A stretch of 64,000 nt of DNA from Azolla caroliniana (lineage: Eukaryota; Polypodiophyta): assembly GCA_043228905.1 (NCBI GenBank), contig JBHGNT010000010.1, positions 11,346,001-11,410,000 on the forward strand, in the 5' to 3' direction. The notes below the pieces were generated by a model. It did not search any database. It was not told the origin of the DNA and saw only the letters and a program-made list of their open reading frames with translations. The translations under genes and the position numbers were made by a program. This document shows positions 10,902 to 21,498 of the stretch, piece after piece (within the stretch, counting starts at the first letter, position 1; each line of letters opens with the position of its first letter).

Positions 10902-11260
10902 CAGTTTTTGGCGACTGCGATTCCTGCACAATTGCAGTGAACAGCGGCGGGAATGGATGATTAGGCCAATAGACGACCCGGTTACATAGAGAGGACGAAG
11001 ACTTGCTGAACGGTGGAGGTGGCGAGAGGCTTTCCAGCAAGCAGCGGAAGAAATCCGATCGGATCGATCATTTTCCAAAGTGATCCGGAAAGTGGCGGAG
11101 GATTCGCTCCGTCTCCAACAAAATGCCTACCCGGACGAAGGGAACAGCTTAAGAAGTCTCTGGGAAGCGGAATCCCTTCTCCAGGCCTTGGCCTGAAGAG
11201 ACGGCGAATCCGAAGCATTTTCAGCGTTGGAATCAGATTTGGAAGGGCGTTACAGTGCGT
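10902..11260 (+). pseudogene. D leader and 5' part of gag
   Basis: After the LTR comes TTTTTGGCGACTGCGATTCC, matching the E leader and probably the primer site. A gag N-terminal region homologous to E (60078 onward) follows, e.g. WREAFQQAAEEIRSDRS. It has at least one in-frame stop. It is cut at 11260 by element G and resumes at 17634-17638. Confidence 0.75.
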
Positions 11261-11848
11261 TGTCACGGAGGAAACCGTCCCTAGGCGGAAACTGAGTTTA
11301 ACATGTGTAAACCGGCCCTTGCACGCGAGTGCACTTTTAGTTGTATAGTAAGTAGGTAGGTACAAGTCAGTTGAGGTGAAATCCTAGGTAGCACGCATTC
11401 AATAGGGAGAGAATCGGATTGTATCTCTGTCCGAAAGGACAGAGAATTAATATGATGTAACGGGTGATAACGGCCTCCCTCCTGGTGCTATAAAAGAGAG
11501 GGAGAGAAAGAAGAGAAATATCGCGCATTGGTGAGGAGGAAGTGTTGCTGCAGAACCGAGGGCCGAGCTCTCTCTCCCAATCGTCGTTCTCCGTGGGTGT
11601 CGGGAGTTCGCAGCCTCTGCTTCGTGGACAGCCCGTGCGCTCCCGGCAGAGGCTCTCCCCCCCCCCCCCCCCCCTTTTGTTTTCTTGAGTCAAGTGTGTT
11701 CTGTCGGTGTGCGTGAGAGGGAACCCCGTGTCGGGCCCATCACCGCCTTGCCGGTTGTAACCGTCAGAGTTTGCAATCTCTGAATATTGTAATCCACTAT
11801 TACTGTAATTAAGTGTGTCGTTTGTTTCTCTTTCTTTCTCCCTGTTGC

Positions 11849-11894
<46 letters not shown>

Positions 11895-11956
11895 CCTCGG
11901 TTCAAGGCCCCCGTGGTCCCGCCTCTTTCTACACGCACGCTCGTAACAATGCGACA
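11261..11956 (+). repeat. 5' LTR of G
   Basis: TGTCACGGAGGAAACC to ATGCGACA, 696 bp. TATA box TATAAAA at 11489-11495, a C run near 11659-11674 and a (CT)n run near 11850-11891. Confidence 0.88.
11489..11495 (+). promoter_or_regulatory. TATA box in G LTR
   Basis: GCTATAAAAGAGAGG; the same box sits at 17189-17195 in the 3' LTR. Confidence 0.65.
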
Positions 11957-11960
11957 TATT

Positions 11961-11974
11961 TGGTGAACCCGACG
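11961..11974 (+). promoter_or_regulatory. Primer-binding site of G
   Basis: TGGTGAACCCGACG lies four bases after the LTR. H has the same motif (TGGTGAACCCAACG, minus strand, 28400-28413). The tRNA is not identified. Confidence 0.6.
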
Positions 11975-12000
11975 TGAAAGGGCGGCAAAGGAGTCGAAAG

Positions 12001-13175
12001 ATGAGGGGATCGGAGCTAGTAGAGGCAATGGCGGTAGCCGTCGACTGGCTGGTAAGCGCTCGTGAGGGGATGGGTACTCTCGATAGAGCCATTGAATCGA
12101 TCATCGGCACTATAGGTCGGTTTGGAAGGGAAAGACGCCACAAGTTATTTGGAGGCTTACCGGGCCGAAATGATCATGAGGGATATCCCGGTGCATAGGC
12201 GGCTATCCGGATTCCCTCGGGTGGTGACGCTGGGAATCCATGCGGAGGTGCTCGAGGTGTTGGCTGGATGCCAGACTTGGGAGGAGTTCGAGCTGCAGCT
12301 CCTCGAGAAGTATGGGTTTGACAACTCGCTTCGGCTATCGAGGCGGGACTTCATGGCGTGGGTTGAAAGCCCCGGAAAGGGGAGGAACACGTCGGTGCTC
12401 TTCCAGGAGTTCGAAAAACGGTTCGCGCGGTTGTCGACGCTGGACCGGATAGTGCTCGAAACGAGTCAGGTACTACTGTTTGTCAAGTCGGTGGACGCGC
12501 TCGAAAGGGAAAAGGTGGGTCCCCTATTGGAAACGGACGAAGGGCTCACGACAGACTAGGCCGTGATAAAACGGGTCGACAAACGGTGCGATTGGAGCGA
12601 CGGAAGCTCGTCGGGGTTAGGGTCGGTCCCGGGGAGAAGGCTCGAGGAGCCGGTATCGGTGCCGGCCGGTAGGAAGGAAGAGACCCGAATCTGGCCAGAG
12701 TCAGGGTCGGCATCGAATGACGGGGTCAGAGGCCCATCCGGAGGAGCTGACACAGATGGTGCGCGACCTACAGATTGTACAGGCCCAGAGAGACAGCGGC
12801 GAACAACCTCACGACCGGAGGCCACCGACTGGGCAGCAGTGCATGTGGTATGACGCGATCGGTCACATTCGAAGGGATTGCGCGGATTTAGCCGATGCGC
12901 TCAGGACCAACGTGGTGTACCTCTGGAATGGGCGGGTGCATGCGAGCGAGACCCGGAGAGTCCTAGAACTGAATACGGGGCGCGGCGGAATGAAGAGGTT
13001 GATGGAAGAGGCCGTGGCACGGCACGTTGAAGCCGTTAACTACTCAATGTCGGCGGGAATTCGGGTTGGGGGTGACGAGACCCGGAAGGCGAAGGACTCT
13101 GGATTCTGGCCGCTAGTGCTAGAAGGCCTCTCTAGAGTTCGGCTGAAGAAGGAAGAGGCGGACTGCGCGGAGTAG
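12001..13175 (+). pseudogene. G gag remnant
   Basis: From the ATG at 12001. The frame shifts at about 12122, where a G run seems one base too long compared with H. It continues as 12122-12559 with a gag-core-like helix region (ATSYLEAYRAEM, WEEFELQLLEKYGF) and then 12717-13175. A single Cys/His pair (QQCMWYDAIGHIRRDC near 12835-12885) looks like a zinc knuckle that has lost one Cys. Homologous to the short gag start kept in H (28171-28380). Confidence 0.75.
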
Positions 13176-13262
13176 AGGGTCCAAGAGGTCACTGGTTGGG
13201 ACAATCCGGTCGAAGAGAAAACGGGCTTCGTAGAAGCCGCTTGCCAGAACTACGAGGTTCTG

Positions 13263-14099
13263 GTGGAGGACAAACAGCCAGGAAAGGCTGGAGGGGTCGG
13301 TCCCTTGCAGAGGTATGAGACCCGGTTCGGACCGAAACCGACTGGTGCCGGCAACCCAGGCGCGCCGGACGGAAAGAAGCAGGCGGGGTTTCGGTTGAGC
13401 ACCGAAATCGAAAGGACCACAGACCTGCGAAACGTCTTGGAGGAATGTATCCTCGACAATAAAGTGGAGTTGTCATTGCGGGAGGTGCTGGGAATCGCCA
13501 AGAGGGAGTTCCATGACTCCATCATAGACTTGGTGAAGCGGAAGAGGCTCTCGACGGAGCCGGAACCGGGGAAGCCGGTGGAGGTGCGGACCACGCACTT
13601 GGAAGATGCGGCCCTAGAAGACGAGTTGGCGGAAAGCCACTACACGAAGCCGCATTGGGCCAGGGCAACTACGGAAACCCCGGTAAGGATCGGCAACGTT
13701 CCGGAACCGGTGGTGGCATTGGTAGACCATGGATCCAAAATCAACCTAATGTCCATGGATTTCTACAAGAAGGGTAAATGGCCGATCAACACCAAGCATG
13801 GCTGGAAACTACGGGCAACGACGCGTGCCATGGAAGAACTACATGGAGCTTGTCCGAACGTACGGGTGAAAATCGGCGATATCGAGATCGACCAGCACTT
13901 CTTCGTGCAGGAGACATCCTCGCATCCGGTTATACTAGGAGAGCCGTACATCACGGCGGCACGGATGGAGACCAAGGTGCTGGACAACGGTTCAGCCTAT
14001 GCAAGGGTCAAGATCCAGGACGGGCGTCACTCGGTCCAGTTCCTGACGGTGCAACCAAACCATGAGCGTAACCGCGAGGCCCTCGGCGGCGAAACCTGA
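13263..14099 (+). pseudogene. G protease region
   Basis: The frame of 278 codons contains a retropepsin-like fold: PEPVVALVDHGSKINLMS, where the catalytic triplet normally D-S/T-G reads D-H-G, and downstream HPVILGEPYIT (the usual LG.PW-type strand). The changed active site suggests inactivity unless the variant is tolerated. The frame follows gag and precedes RT as in other Gypsy elements. Confidence 0.7.
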
Positions 14100-14238
14100 G
14101 CGGATTTTTAGAGAGGGCTATCAAGGCGTGGGGCCGCGATAGTCTGGACATCCGGAAAGAACCCCACAAATGTATAGTACGGAAGAATACATGTACCATA
14201 GATAGGAAATTTTGGTTCTCTGACAACGGAGGTGTACT

Positions 14239-15402
14239 ATGGCCGGCGTTAGCGGCCGGGAAAGGAAGCGGGCGGAGGAGCGGGTCAGGACATGCGGAGT
14301 CCTCTTCCCCGACGAAGAGATTAGCGGCGCCGTGGAGGCGGTCTCTTTTGACGACACCTTGGACGAGTTGCGAAAGGTGATCGGTGAAGACCTTAGAGAA
14401 GACCGGACCGTTCCGGTTAGTTCGATGGGAATGTACGAAGTCATTGCGGACTTCGGGGCCAGGATCGAGTCGGATCGGACGGCCCGCGTGGATACAAAGT
14501 ACAAGACTGTGGACCGGAAGGTGAGGCCAGTCGCGGCACCCTTGCCAGAGGGCAGCGAGGAGCAGATAAAAGGGATTGCGTCGGACCCAAGTTTACGGAA
14601 TCCGACTGGCATAGGGCACCGGTTCACCAACATAACGCTACGGGAGCTCAAGGTCAGTGGGGGTGGCTTCCTACTGCCGGCAGAGGAGGACAGGTTTCAG
14701 AGAATGCTCGAAAGGCATGGGAAAGCCTTCACGTTCTTGCCGGAGGAGATCGGGTGCGTGGACCCGACGATCGTCGAACCGATGGTCATCTTCACGGTAC
14801 CGCATGTACCGTGGAATCTCAAACCGATTCCGGTGCCGAGAGCTCACATCCCGAAGTTGATGGAGCTTCTGAAGCAAAAGGTGGAGATGGGCATCCTCGA
14901 ACCGTCGAGTGCCCCATATTCGAATCGGTGGTTTATGGTGCCGAAGAAGAACAGCACGCTACGCTTCATTCAAGACCTGCAATCGGTCAACAGGGTGACC
15001 ATCTGTAATGCAGGAATCGGTCCGACCATAGACGAGTTCTCGGAGGCCTTTGCTGGAAGGTCGATCTATTCGGTCGATGACTTATACTCGGGGTACGACC
15101 AGTTCCAGCTAGCCGTGGAGAGCAAGGATATCACGATGATGCGAACTCCTCTCGGCCTGGTACGAATGTGTACCCTACCGCAAGGAGGGACAAATTCGGT
15201 GACGCATATGGTGAACGCAATGAACAAGGTGCTCAGGGACTACATCCCGGACATCACCATGCCATTCTTGGACGACATCCCGATAAAGGGGTGTCCGGTG
15301 GATGACGCGGACGAGATTGTTGGGCCAGATAGATGCTGGAGGTTCGTCGTGAACTACATCAACGACTGTGAGAAGGTGCTGCAAAAGCTCGAAAACGCAT
15401 GA
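14239..15402 (+). pseudogene. G reverse transcriptase
   Basis: The open frame of 387 codons covers most of RT: VPKKNSTLRFIQDLQSVNRV, motif A region SIYSVDDLYSGYDQF, then CTLPQGGTNSVTHMVNAM and the active site ITMPFLDDIPIKG. This motif set (D.FSGYDQ, LPQGATNSV, FLDDI.IKG) is what I associate with Gypsy RTs abundant in fungi. In the D/E lineage the motif is FLDDFAVY instead. After the stop at 15402 the frame runs a little further and then the RNase H region is gone. Confidence 0.85.
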
Positions 15403-15509
15403 CTCACCTCCTCCGGAGAAAAATCGGCGTTCGGGCAATCAGAGATCTTGGTGGTCGGACACCTGTGTCGGCGAGGACTTCTTCGGGTCGGCTAACGTAA
15501 CGACGAGGA

Positions 15510-16900
15510 AAGGGGACACTCCGGCACTTAACGAATTTGATGAGAGCAGGTACGATGGGGAGTGGCTCCAAATCGGGAGGTTCCTACGGACGATGACGCC
15601 GGACGCAGCATGGACAAGAGAAGAGGCGAGCCGGGTACAAAAGAAGGCGTACCGATTCTTCCTGCGGGATGGGTGTATATGGAGGCACCCAAAGAATAAA
15701 AACGGCATCCCGCTCCGAGTAGTGGCAAAGAAAGAAGAACAAGGGGGACTACTGGCGGCATTTCACGAGAGTCCCTGGGCCGGGCACCGCGGAACATGGG
15801 CCACATTCGAGAAGCTGAAGAAGAAGTACTGGTGGCCGGGGCTGTACCGGGACGTCCATCGGTTCGTAACGACTTGTGAAAGCTATCAGATGCACTCCGT
15901 GGTCCGGCACCGGGATGAGCTACACCCGACTTACCCGCCTACAGTCCATTTCAAGTGGATGGTAGACTTGGTGACGATGCCGATGGGAGTAGGACAGATG
16001 CGATACCTGGTGCTTGCGTGAGAAGACTTAACGAACCAGGTGGAAGGATGTGCACTGCAGAACAAGACAACCGTGGCGGTATGCTGGTTCCTGATCGAAG
16101 AGGTAGTGTGTCGGTACGGGTGCGTCGGGAGGATCGTGGCGAACCGGGGAGAGCTGGATGCGCGGGATGCCGAGGAGTTGTTCAACCGGCTAGGCGTCAA
16201 ACTCTCCCTCACTACGGTGTACAATCCGGAGGCGAATGGGAAGGTAGAACGTGGGCATGGGCCAATTGTAAAGGCGTTGGTGCGTGCATGCGGAGGGCAA
16301 GTTGGGAATTGGCCGCGACTCCTTCCTTACGCACTATGGGCGGACCGAACTACGCACAGTTCGGTGACAGGGTTTATGCCGGCAGAGTTGATGTACGGGC
16401 AAAAGCCGATCATGCCGGTGGAACGGACGGTTTCTTCATGGGCGGTGGTAGATTAGAAGGACGAGATGAGTCGAGAGGAGTTGCTGGCGGCGCGGATTCG
16501 GCAACTCGAGTGGAGGCCGGAGGACATGAAACGGGCGAAGGAAAAGCTACGGGCGGCAAGGGAGCGTAACAAGACCCGGTTCGACCGGACGTGCCGGTTG
16601 CGACCAAAGAAGATCGAGGAAGGCGACTGGGTCCTAGTGTATGAAAACAACCTCGACAACTAGCACAGGGCAATGTGGAAGTTTGCACGGAGGTGGTTCG
16701 GGCCTTACATGGTGACAAGCGCCAACAACAACGGGACCTACCATCTTGCGGAGCTCGACGGTACAAGGATGGCAATACCGGTAGCGGGAAAGAGGGTCAA
16801 AGCATTTAAGAAACGACACGAGCACGAGCCGGATCTAGGAAGCTTGGACGGCAATGAAGGGCGGTCCGAGGAGGATGACGAACCGGAAGACGAGGAGTAA
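15510..16900 (+). pseudogene. G integrase
   Basis: Frames 15368-16021, 16040-16456, 16466-16663 and 16673-16900 together give the H2C2 zinc-binding region (FHESPWAGHRGTWATF..., CESYQMHS with one Cys altered). The catalytic core follows with VVCRYGCVGRIVANRG and NPEANGKVERGHGPIVKA (Glu of DDE), then the C-terminal RWFGPYMVTSANNNGTYHL domain (GPY/F-like) and an acidic tail. Single in-frame stops separate the pieces. No chromodomain is evident. Confidence 0.82.
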
Positions 16901-16960
16901 AGCATGGACCGGGTTTCTCCAGCAGGAGCCCAATTTTGGCGCATACCGGTGGATGCACGG

Positions 16961-16975
16961 TTAGGTGGGGACGGA
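16961..16975 (+). promoter_or_regulatory. Polypurine tract of G
   Basis: TTAGGTGGGGACGGA immediately before the 3' LTR; H has the same sequence with one change on its own strand. Confidence 0.75.
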
Positions 16976-17633
16976 TGTCGTGGAGAAAACCATCCCTAGG
17001 TGGAAACCGAGTTTAACATGTGTAAAACGGCCCTTGCACGCGAGCGCACTTTTAGTTGTATAGTAAGTAGGTTTGTACAAGTCAGCTGAGGTGAAATCCT
17101 AGGTAGCACGCATTCAATTGGGAGAGAATCGGATTGTATCTCTGTCCGAATATGATGTAACGGGTGATAACGGCCTCCCTCCTGGTGCTATAAAAGAGAG
17201 GGAGAGAAAGAAGAGAAATATCGCGCATTGGTGAGGAGGAAGTGTTGCTGCAGAACCGAGGGCCGAGCTCTCTCTCCCAATCGTCGTTCTCCGCGGGTGT
17301 CGGGAGTTTGCAACCTCTGCTTCGTGGACAGCCCGTCCGCTTCCGGTAGAGGCTCTCCCCCCCCCCCCCCCCCTTTTGTTTTCTTGAGTCGGGTGTGTTC
17401 TGTCGGTGTGCGTGAGGGGGAACCCCGTGTCGGGCCCATCACCGCCTTGCCGGTTGTAACCGTCAGAGTTTGCAATCTCTGAATATTGTAATCCACTGTT
17501 ACTGTAATTAAGTGTGCTGTTTGTTTCTCTCTCTTTCTCCCTGTTGCGTCTCTCTCTCTCTCTCTCTCGCTCATCGGTTCAAGGCCCCCGTGGTCCCGCC
17601 TCTTTCTGCACGCACACGCGTAACAACGCGATA
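16976..17633 (+). repeat. 3' LTR of G
   Basis: TGTCGTGGAGAAAACC to ACGCGATA, 658 bp. Compared with the 5' LTR it lacks a short GGACAGAGAATT segment and has shorter C and CT runs; the terminal CA has become TA. Confidence 0.86.
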
Positions 17634-18587
17634 GCGCACACGAACTATCGCAGCAGTAATGACACCCTAGGAGGACCGGAGAACGAGGAGTCGGATACAA
17701 TACCGACACTGGAACCAGAGTTGGCAGACCTGGAACCTCCGGCACTAGACGTGGAGGAACCTCCGGAGACAGAAGAAGACAAAGAAAAACCTCTGACACC
17801 GGAAGTCGAGCCGGCAACACCAAGGGAAGACCGGCAAAGAACTCTGACGCCGACGGAACAGAAGGAAAGACAAGCGACACCGGACGACGACGTGCCATTC
17901 CAGTACTCCAAGTATAGGGATGACCCGAATGTGGAGGCTCATGTTCACGCGTTTCAGCAAACGTGGGAGGCGAACCATGTGTCACAACGGTTAACCGCGA
18001 CCGAAGAGGAACGAACTAAGATAGCCGAATTCGGCGTGACATTGGAAGGACCGGCCGCCAGATGGCACCGGACACAGGACCCCAGCACCATCACCACCTT
18101 TGTGGACCTGAAAGAAAAATTCTTGCACTTCTTTCAGAAGGAGGTGGACCAGAGAGAAATAGTGGGCCTATTCTATACCATCCGGCAGGACCCCGGGGAG
18201 AGCATTCCGCAGTTTGTCATCCGGTTTCAACGGATGCACAATCAGCTTACCCGCGCACCCTCGAAGGAAGAAACACGGGCTATATTTTTAGCCGTGCTCC
18301 GGGAACCTCTACGAACGGTATGCACAGTCATCGACTTTCGCACAAGCACCGTCGACCAGGTCATCGACCGGTGCCAATCTAAAAGCCACACAATGGACCG
18401 GTGCGAATATAACTTATTGAATCGGCAAGCACCACCAGTCCGGCAAATCGAGCCACGTAGCAGCCAAGACGAAGAAGACGAACACTGGCGGCGAGAAGAA
18501 CGATATCGACCGGCACAGGATGTCCGGTACGACGACCAACAAAACAACTATGACCGGTACGAGAGATATGACAGGTACCTCGCATGA
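17634..18587 (+). pseudogene. D gag, main part
   Basis: Resumes after G with HTNYRSSNDTLGGPENEES, an acidic/Pro-rich linker, then the retrotransposon gag core (FGVTLEGPAARWHRTQDP, LFYTIRQDPGESIPQFVIR). Compared with E it lacks about 52 residues between VIDR and CQSKSH, which removes the first zinc knuckle and the start of the second. It ends at a stop (18587) inside a Tyr/Arg/Asp-rich region. Confidence 0.85.
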
Positions 18588-19506
18588 CCGGTGACAACTA
18601 TGACAAATACCGCTATTACAACGGACGGTACAAGCATTACAACCGAGATCACTCCCCCAGGTATCACCAACGATGGGAAGATTACGGGAGATATGATGAC
18701 CAACCCCGTCAAGGGTACCGCAACAAAAAGAACTTTAATAAAAAACAGCATTTCAAAAAAGGAGCCACCCACGTGAACTGGAAAAAGGCGCCTCAAGCAG
18801 CCAACCGGACCAAAGCCCCGTGGTTACCACAGGTCCTCCACTGGGTACAGGAAACAATGCCGAATCCAGCAATACCCAGAAAGCATATTGCTATTATTGC
18901 CGACAAGAAGGACATTATAGTAATCAATGTCCGGCAAAGAGCTATGATAAGCGACCGGCAGTAAACATGGTAGTCGTCGAAGTTGCAGACCAACAGCAGG
19001 TCACCACAAGGTCGAAGGGCAAGATGACGAAATGGGAGACACAAGAGGCCATCCGGAAGCAGGCAACGGAATGGGTGAAAAAGGCAAATGAGCGAAACGC
19101 AGCAGAACTTGCGCAGCAAAAGGAGAACACCGAAGAGCTCGCCGGTGGCAATCAGACCGAAAATGCGACATGGCAGGCATTGCAGGAGTGCCAAATCACG
19201 CTGCCATTAGGACGACTCCTGCAACTTGTGCCCAGATTCACAGAAGGACTCAAGACAGGCATGAGGGCAGGAGAAACACCATCGGCACCAACATTCTTCT
19301 CAAATCCGGAGGAGGGACCGGCGGTGGTAGACACAAACAGTCCAGTGATCATAGCCATCGTGAAGGGGAAGGAGTTACCCGGAACAATAATAGATGAAGG
19401 ATCCGGTGTCAATGTGATTAGCCTCCGAACATGCACAACCTTGGGAATCCAAGAGTGGGAACCATGCCCGTTCTGGCTACAAATGGCGGATACAAGCTTA
19501 ATGTGA
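18588..19506 (+). pseudogene. D zinc knuckle and protease region
   Basis: The frame 18820-19506 carries the last zinc knuckle CYYCRQEGHYSNQC and a Lys/Glu-rich linker. The retropepsin segment follows with GTIIDEGSGVNVISL, where the E copy has IDGGSGVNVI. It ends at a TGA (19504-19506) where E has CGG (Arg). Confidence 0.85.
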
Positions 19507-20151
19507 CCAACCGGCTTGATACGAGATTTGGAAGTAACAATCGGCGGCCACACATTTCGCATCTCGGCAGTAGTGCTACAATTACAGGCACAAGGTGCAT
19601 ACCCGCTATTGTTGGGGCAGCCGTGGCTAAAAACGGTGCACATTAAACAAAATTGGAGGAAGAACATAATCACCTTCCGGCGGGGAAAAGCAAAAGTGCG
19701 GGTACCGACACAACCACGGACGAGTACCGGGAAGGAATTGACACCCCTATATGCCGAATGTGTCAATATGCTAGATGGATTAGCAGACGAAGAGGTGGAT
19801 CAATACTTGCAAGATAATCCAAAGATAGTACCTCTGTTTGAAATCGACGTAGCTGAAGCCGTATCACCATACATACTGCCACCGGACGGAGCAGACGAAG
19901 AACCAAATAAAGAAGCAATCTGGGAGCTACGGCAAGCACAATAAGCGCTGGAAAGAGAAATGGTTGTATCACAACGGGTTAAAGCATCTCAACTAGAGGA
20001 GGTCAATCTGGGAACTACGGAAGAGGCGAGACCGGTGCAGATAGCCAAGGAAATGACTACGGAGAACAGAACGGCGATGATTACACTTCTCAAAGAGTTT
20101 CGGGACGTGTTTGCCTGGTCCTACGAGGATATGAGAGGGCTCGATCCTTAG
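19507..20151 (+). pseudogene. D protease C-terminal part and RT connector
   Basis: Pieces 19516-19944 and 19960-20151 contain the protease strand AYPLLLGQPWL and the RT lead-in FRDVFAWSYEDMRGLDP. The latter ends with TAG where E has CAA (Gln). A further stop lies at 19942-19944. Confidence 0.82.
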
Positions 20152-21498
20152 CTATATCAGCACCAGATACATTTGAGCAAAGACGCCAAACCAGTAGCAC
20201 AGCGACGATACCAAATGAATCCAAACTATGCCGCCAAAGTCAAGGAAGAAATCGACAAGTTGTTGAGGGTTGGCTTTATCCATCCCGTAAAGAAATCTAC
20301 ATGGTTGAGCCCGATAGTAGTCGTACCAAAGAAAAACGGCAAAATTAGAGTATGTGTCGACTACCGGAAGCTTAATGCGGCGACAGTAACTGATGCATTT
20401 CCACTTCCATTTACGGATAGAGTTTTGGACGTAGTTGACGGCCATGAGGTATACAGTTTTTTAGACGGATTTAGCAAATACAACCAGATCCGGATGCACC
20501 CCGATGACCAGGAGAAAACGGCTTTCATCACTGAATGGGGAGTGTTTGTTGCCGTAGTGATGATGTTCGGACTAAAAACGACGCCGACAACGTTCCACAA
20601 GATCATCATGGAAATATTCAGAGAATTCATACCGGCATTCATGCAGGTGTTCCTCGATGACTTCGCCGTTTACAACCGGAAAGGAGACCACCTTCAGCAC
20701 CTCCGACTGTGTCTAGAAAAGTGTAGGGCTTATTGGCTAAGCCTGAATCTGGCGAAGTGTGTATTCGGCGTGTCCAGCAGAACGCTATTGAGGCACATTG
20801 TGAGCAAGGAGGGCATCGTCGTGGATCCGGACAAAGTAAAAGCAATCCTGGACGCACCTGCGCCAACAACGGCAAAGACATTGAGCCGTTTCTTAGGCCA
20901 AATCCGTTGGCATAGCCGAATGCTCCGGTATTTGGCGGATCTAGCTACACCACTACATGCTTTGGTACACCGAACACCGTTCCAGTGGACCGACACTGAA
21001 GACAAGGCGTATCGGGCACTCAAAGTTCTATTGTCGCAAGCGCCGGTAGTGCAACCCCCGGATTGGGCGAAGGAATTTCATGTGTTCGTGGATGCGTCCG
21101 ACATTGCAATCGGGAGTGCGTTGATGCAACTTACAGAGCCAAGATGGTACCGGCCCGGATATTACACAAGCCGGAAGTTATCTCAAGCCGAACGAAATTA
21201 ATCCACCACGGAAAGGGAAGCTTTAGGCATGATCTACAACGTAACAAAATTCAGGCACTATTTATTGGGAAGAAAGTTTTCCTTCCATGTAGATCACTCG
21301 GCACTCCTCTACCTAGTGTCCAAAGCGTCACTTACCGGTAAGTTGGCCCGGTGGACTTTGCTATTACAGGAATTCGAATTCAAGATATTCCACCGACCCA
21401 GCATACAGCATGCGGTAGCAGATTATTTAAGCCGGTTAGATTCCGGCGAAACCGGCAACGGAGTACCGGACGAGTTTCCGGATGCTGAGCTATTTTGA
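20152..21498 (+). pseudogene. D reverse transcriptase and RNase H
   Basis: The frame 20173-21201 is a near-complete RT: VPKKNGKIRVCVDYRKLN, SFLDGFSKYNQIRM (motif A) and FMQVFLDDFAVY (active site). It then joins the RNase H start (WAKEFHVFVDASD, catalytic Asp). A stop at 21199-21201 falls at AERN.STTEREAL, and RNase H continues in 21229-21498 (FSFHVDHSALLYL, AVADYLSRL). Order and motifs fit a non-chromoviral Gypsy (Tat/Athila-like) lineage. Confidence 0.9.

Larger units (their letters stand above)
11261..17633 (+). mobile_element. Ty3/gypsy LTR retrotransposon G, RT of the type common in fungi
   Basis: LTRs at 11261-11956 and 16976-17633, primer site TGGTGAACCCGACG, then gag, protease, RT and integrase, and a polypurine tract TTAGGTGGGGACGGA before the 3' LTR. 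Flanks give a 4-bp target copy (GCGT at 11257-11260, GCGC at 17634-17637, one mismatch). Excision restores the D gag frame. RNase H is missing and several frames are broken. Element H is a relative. Confidence 0.9.

Noticed and set aside
11528-11716. ORFs inside LTRs of G and H (e.g. 11528-11716, 17228-17482, 24391-24745)
   Set aside because: They lie within LTRs, are dominated by simple repeats and are not conserved as proteins between LTR copies.
11256-17638. 5-bp target duplication for G
   Set aside because: TGCGT and GCGCA do not match, and only a 4-bp overlap restores the gag length seen in E.
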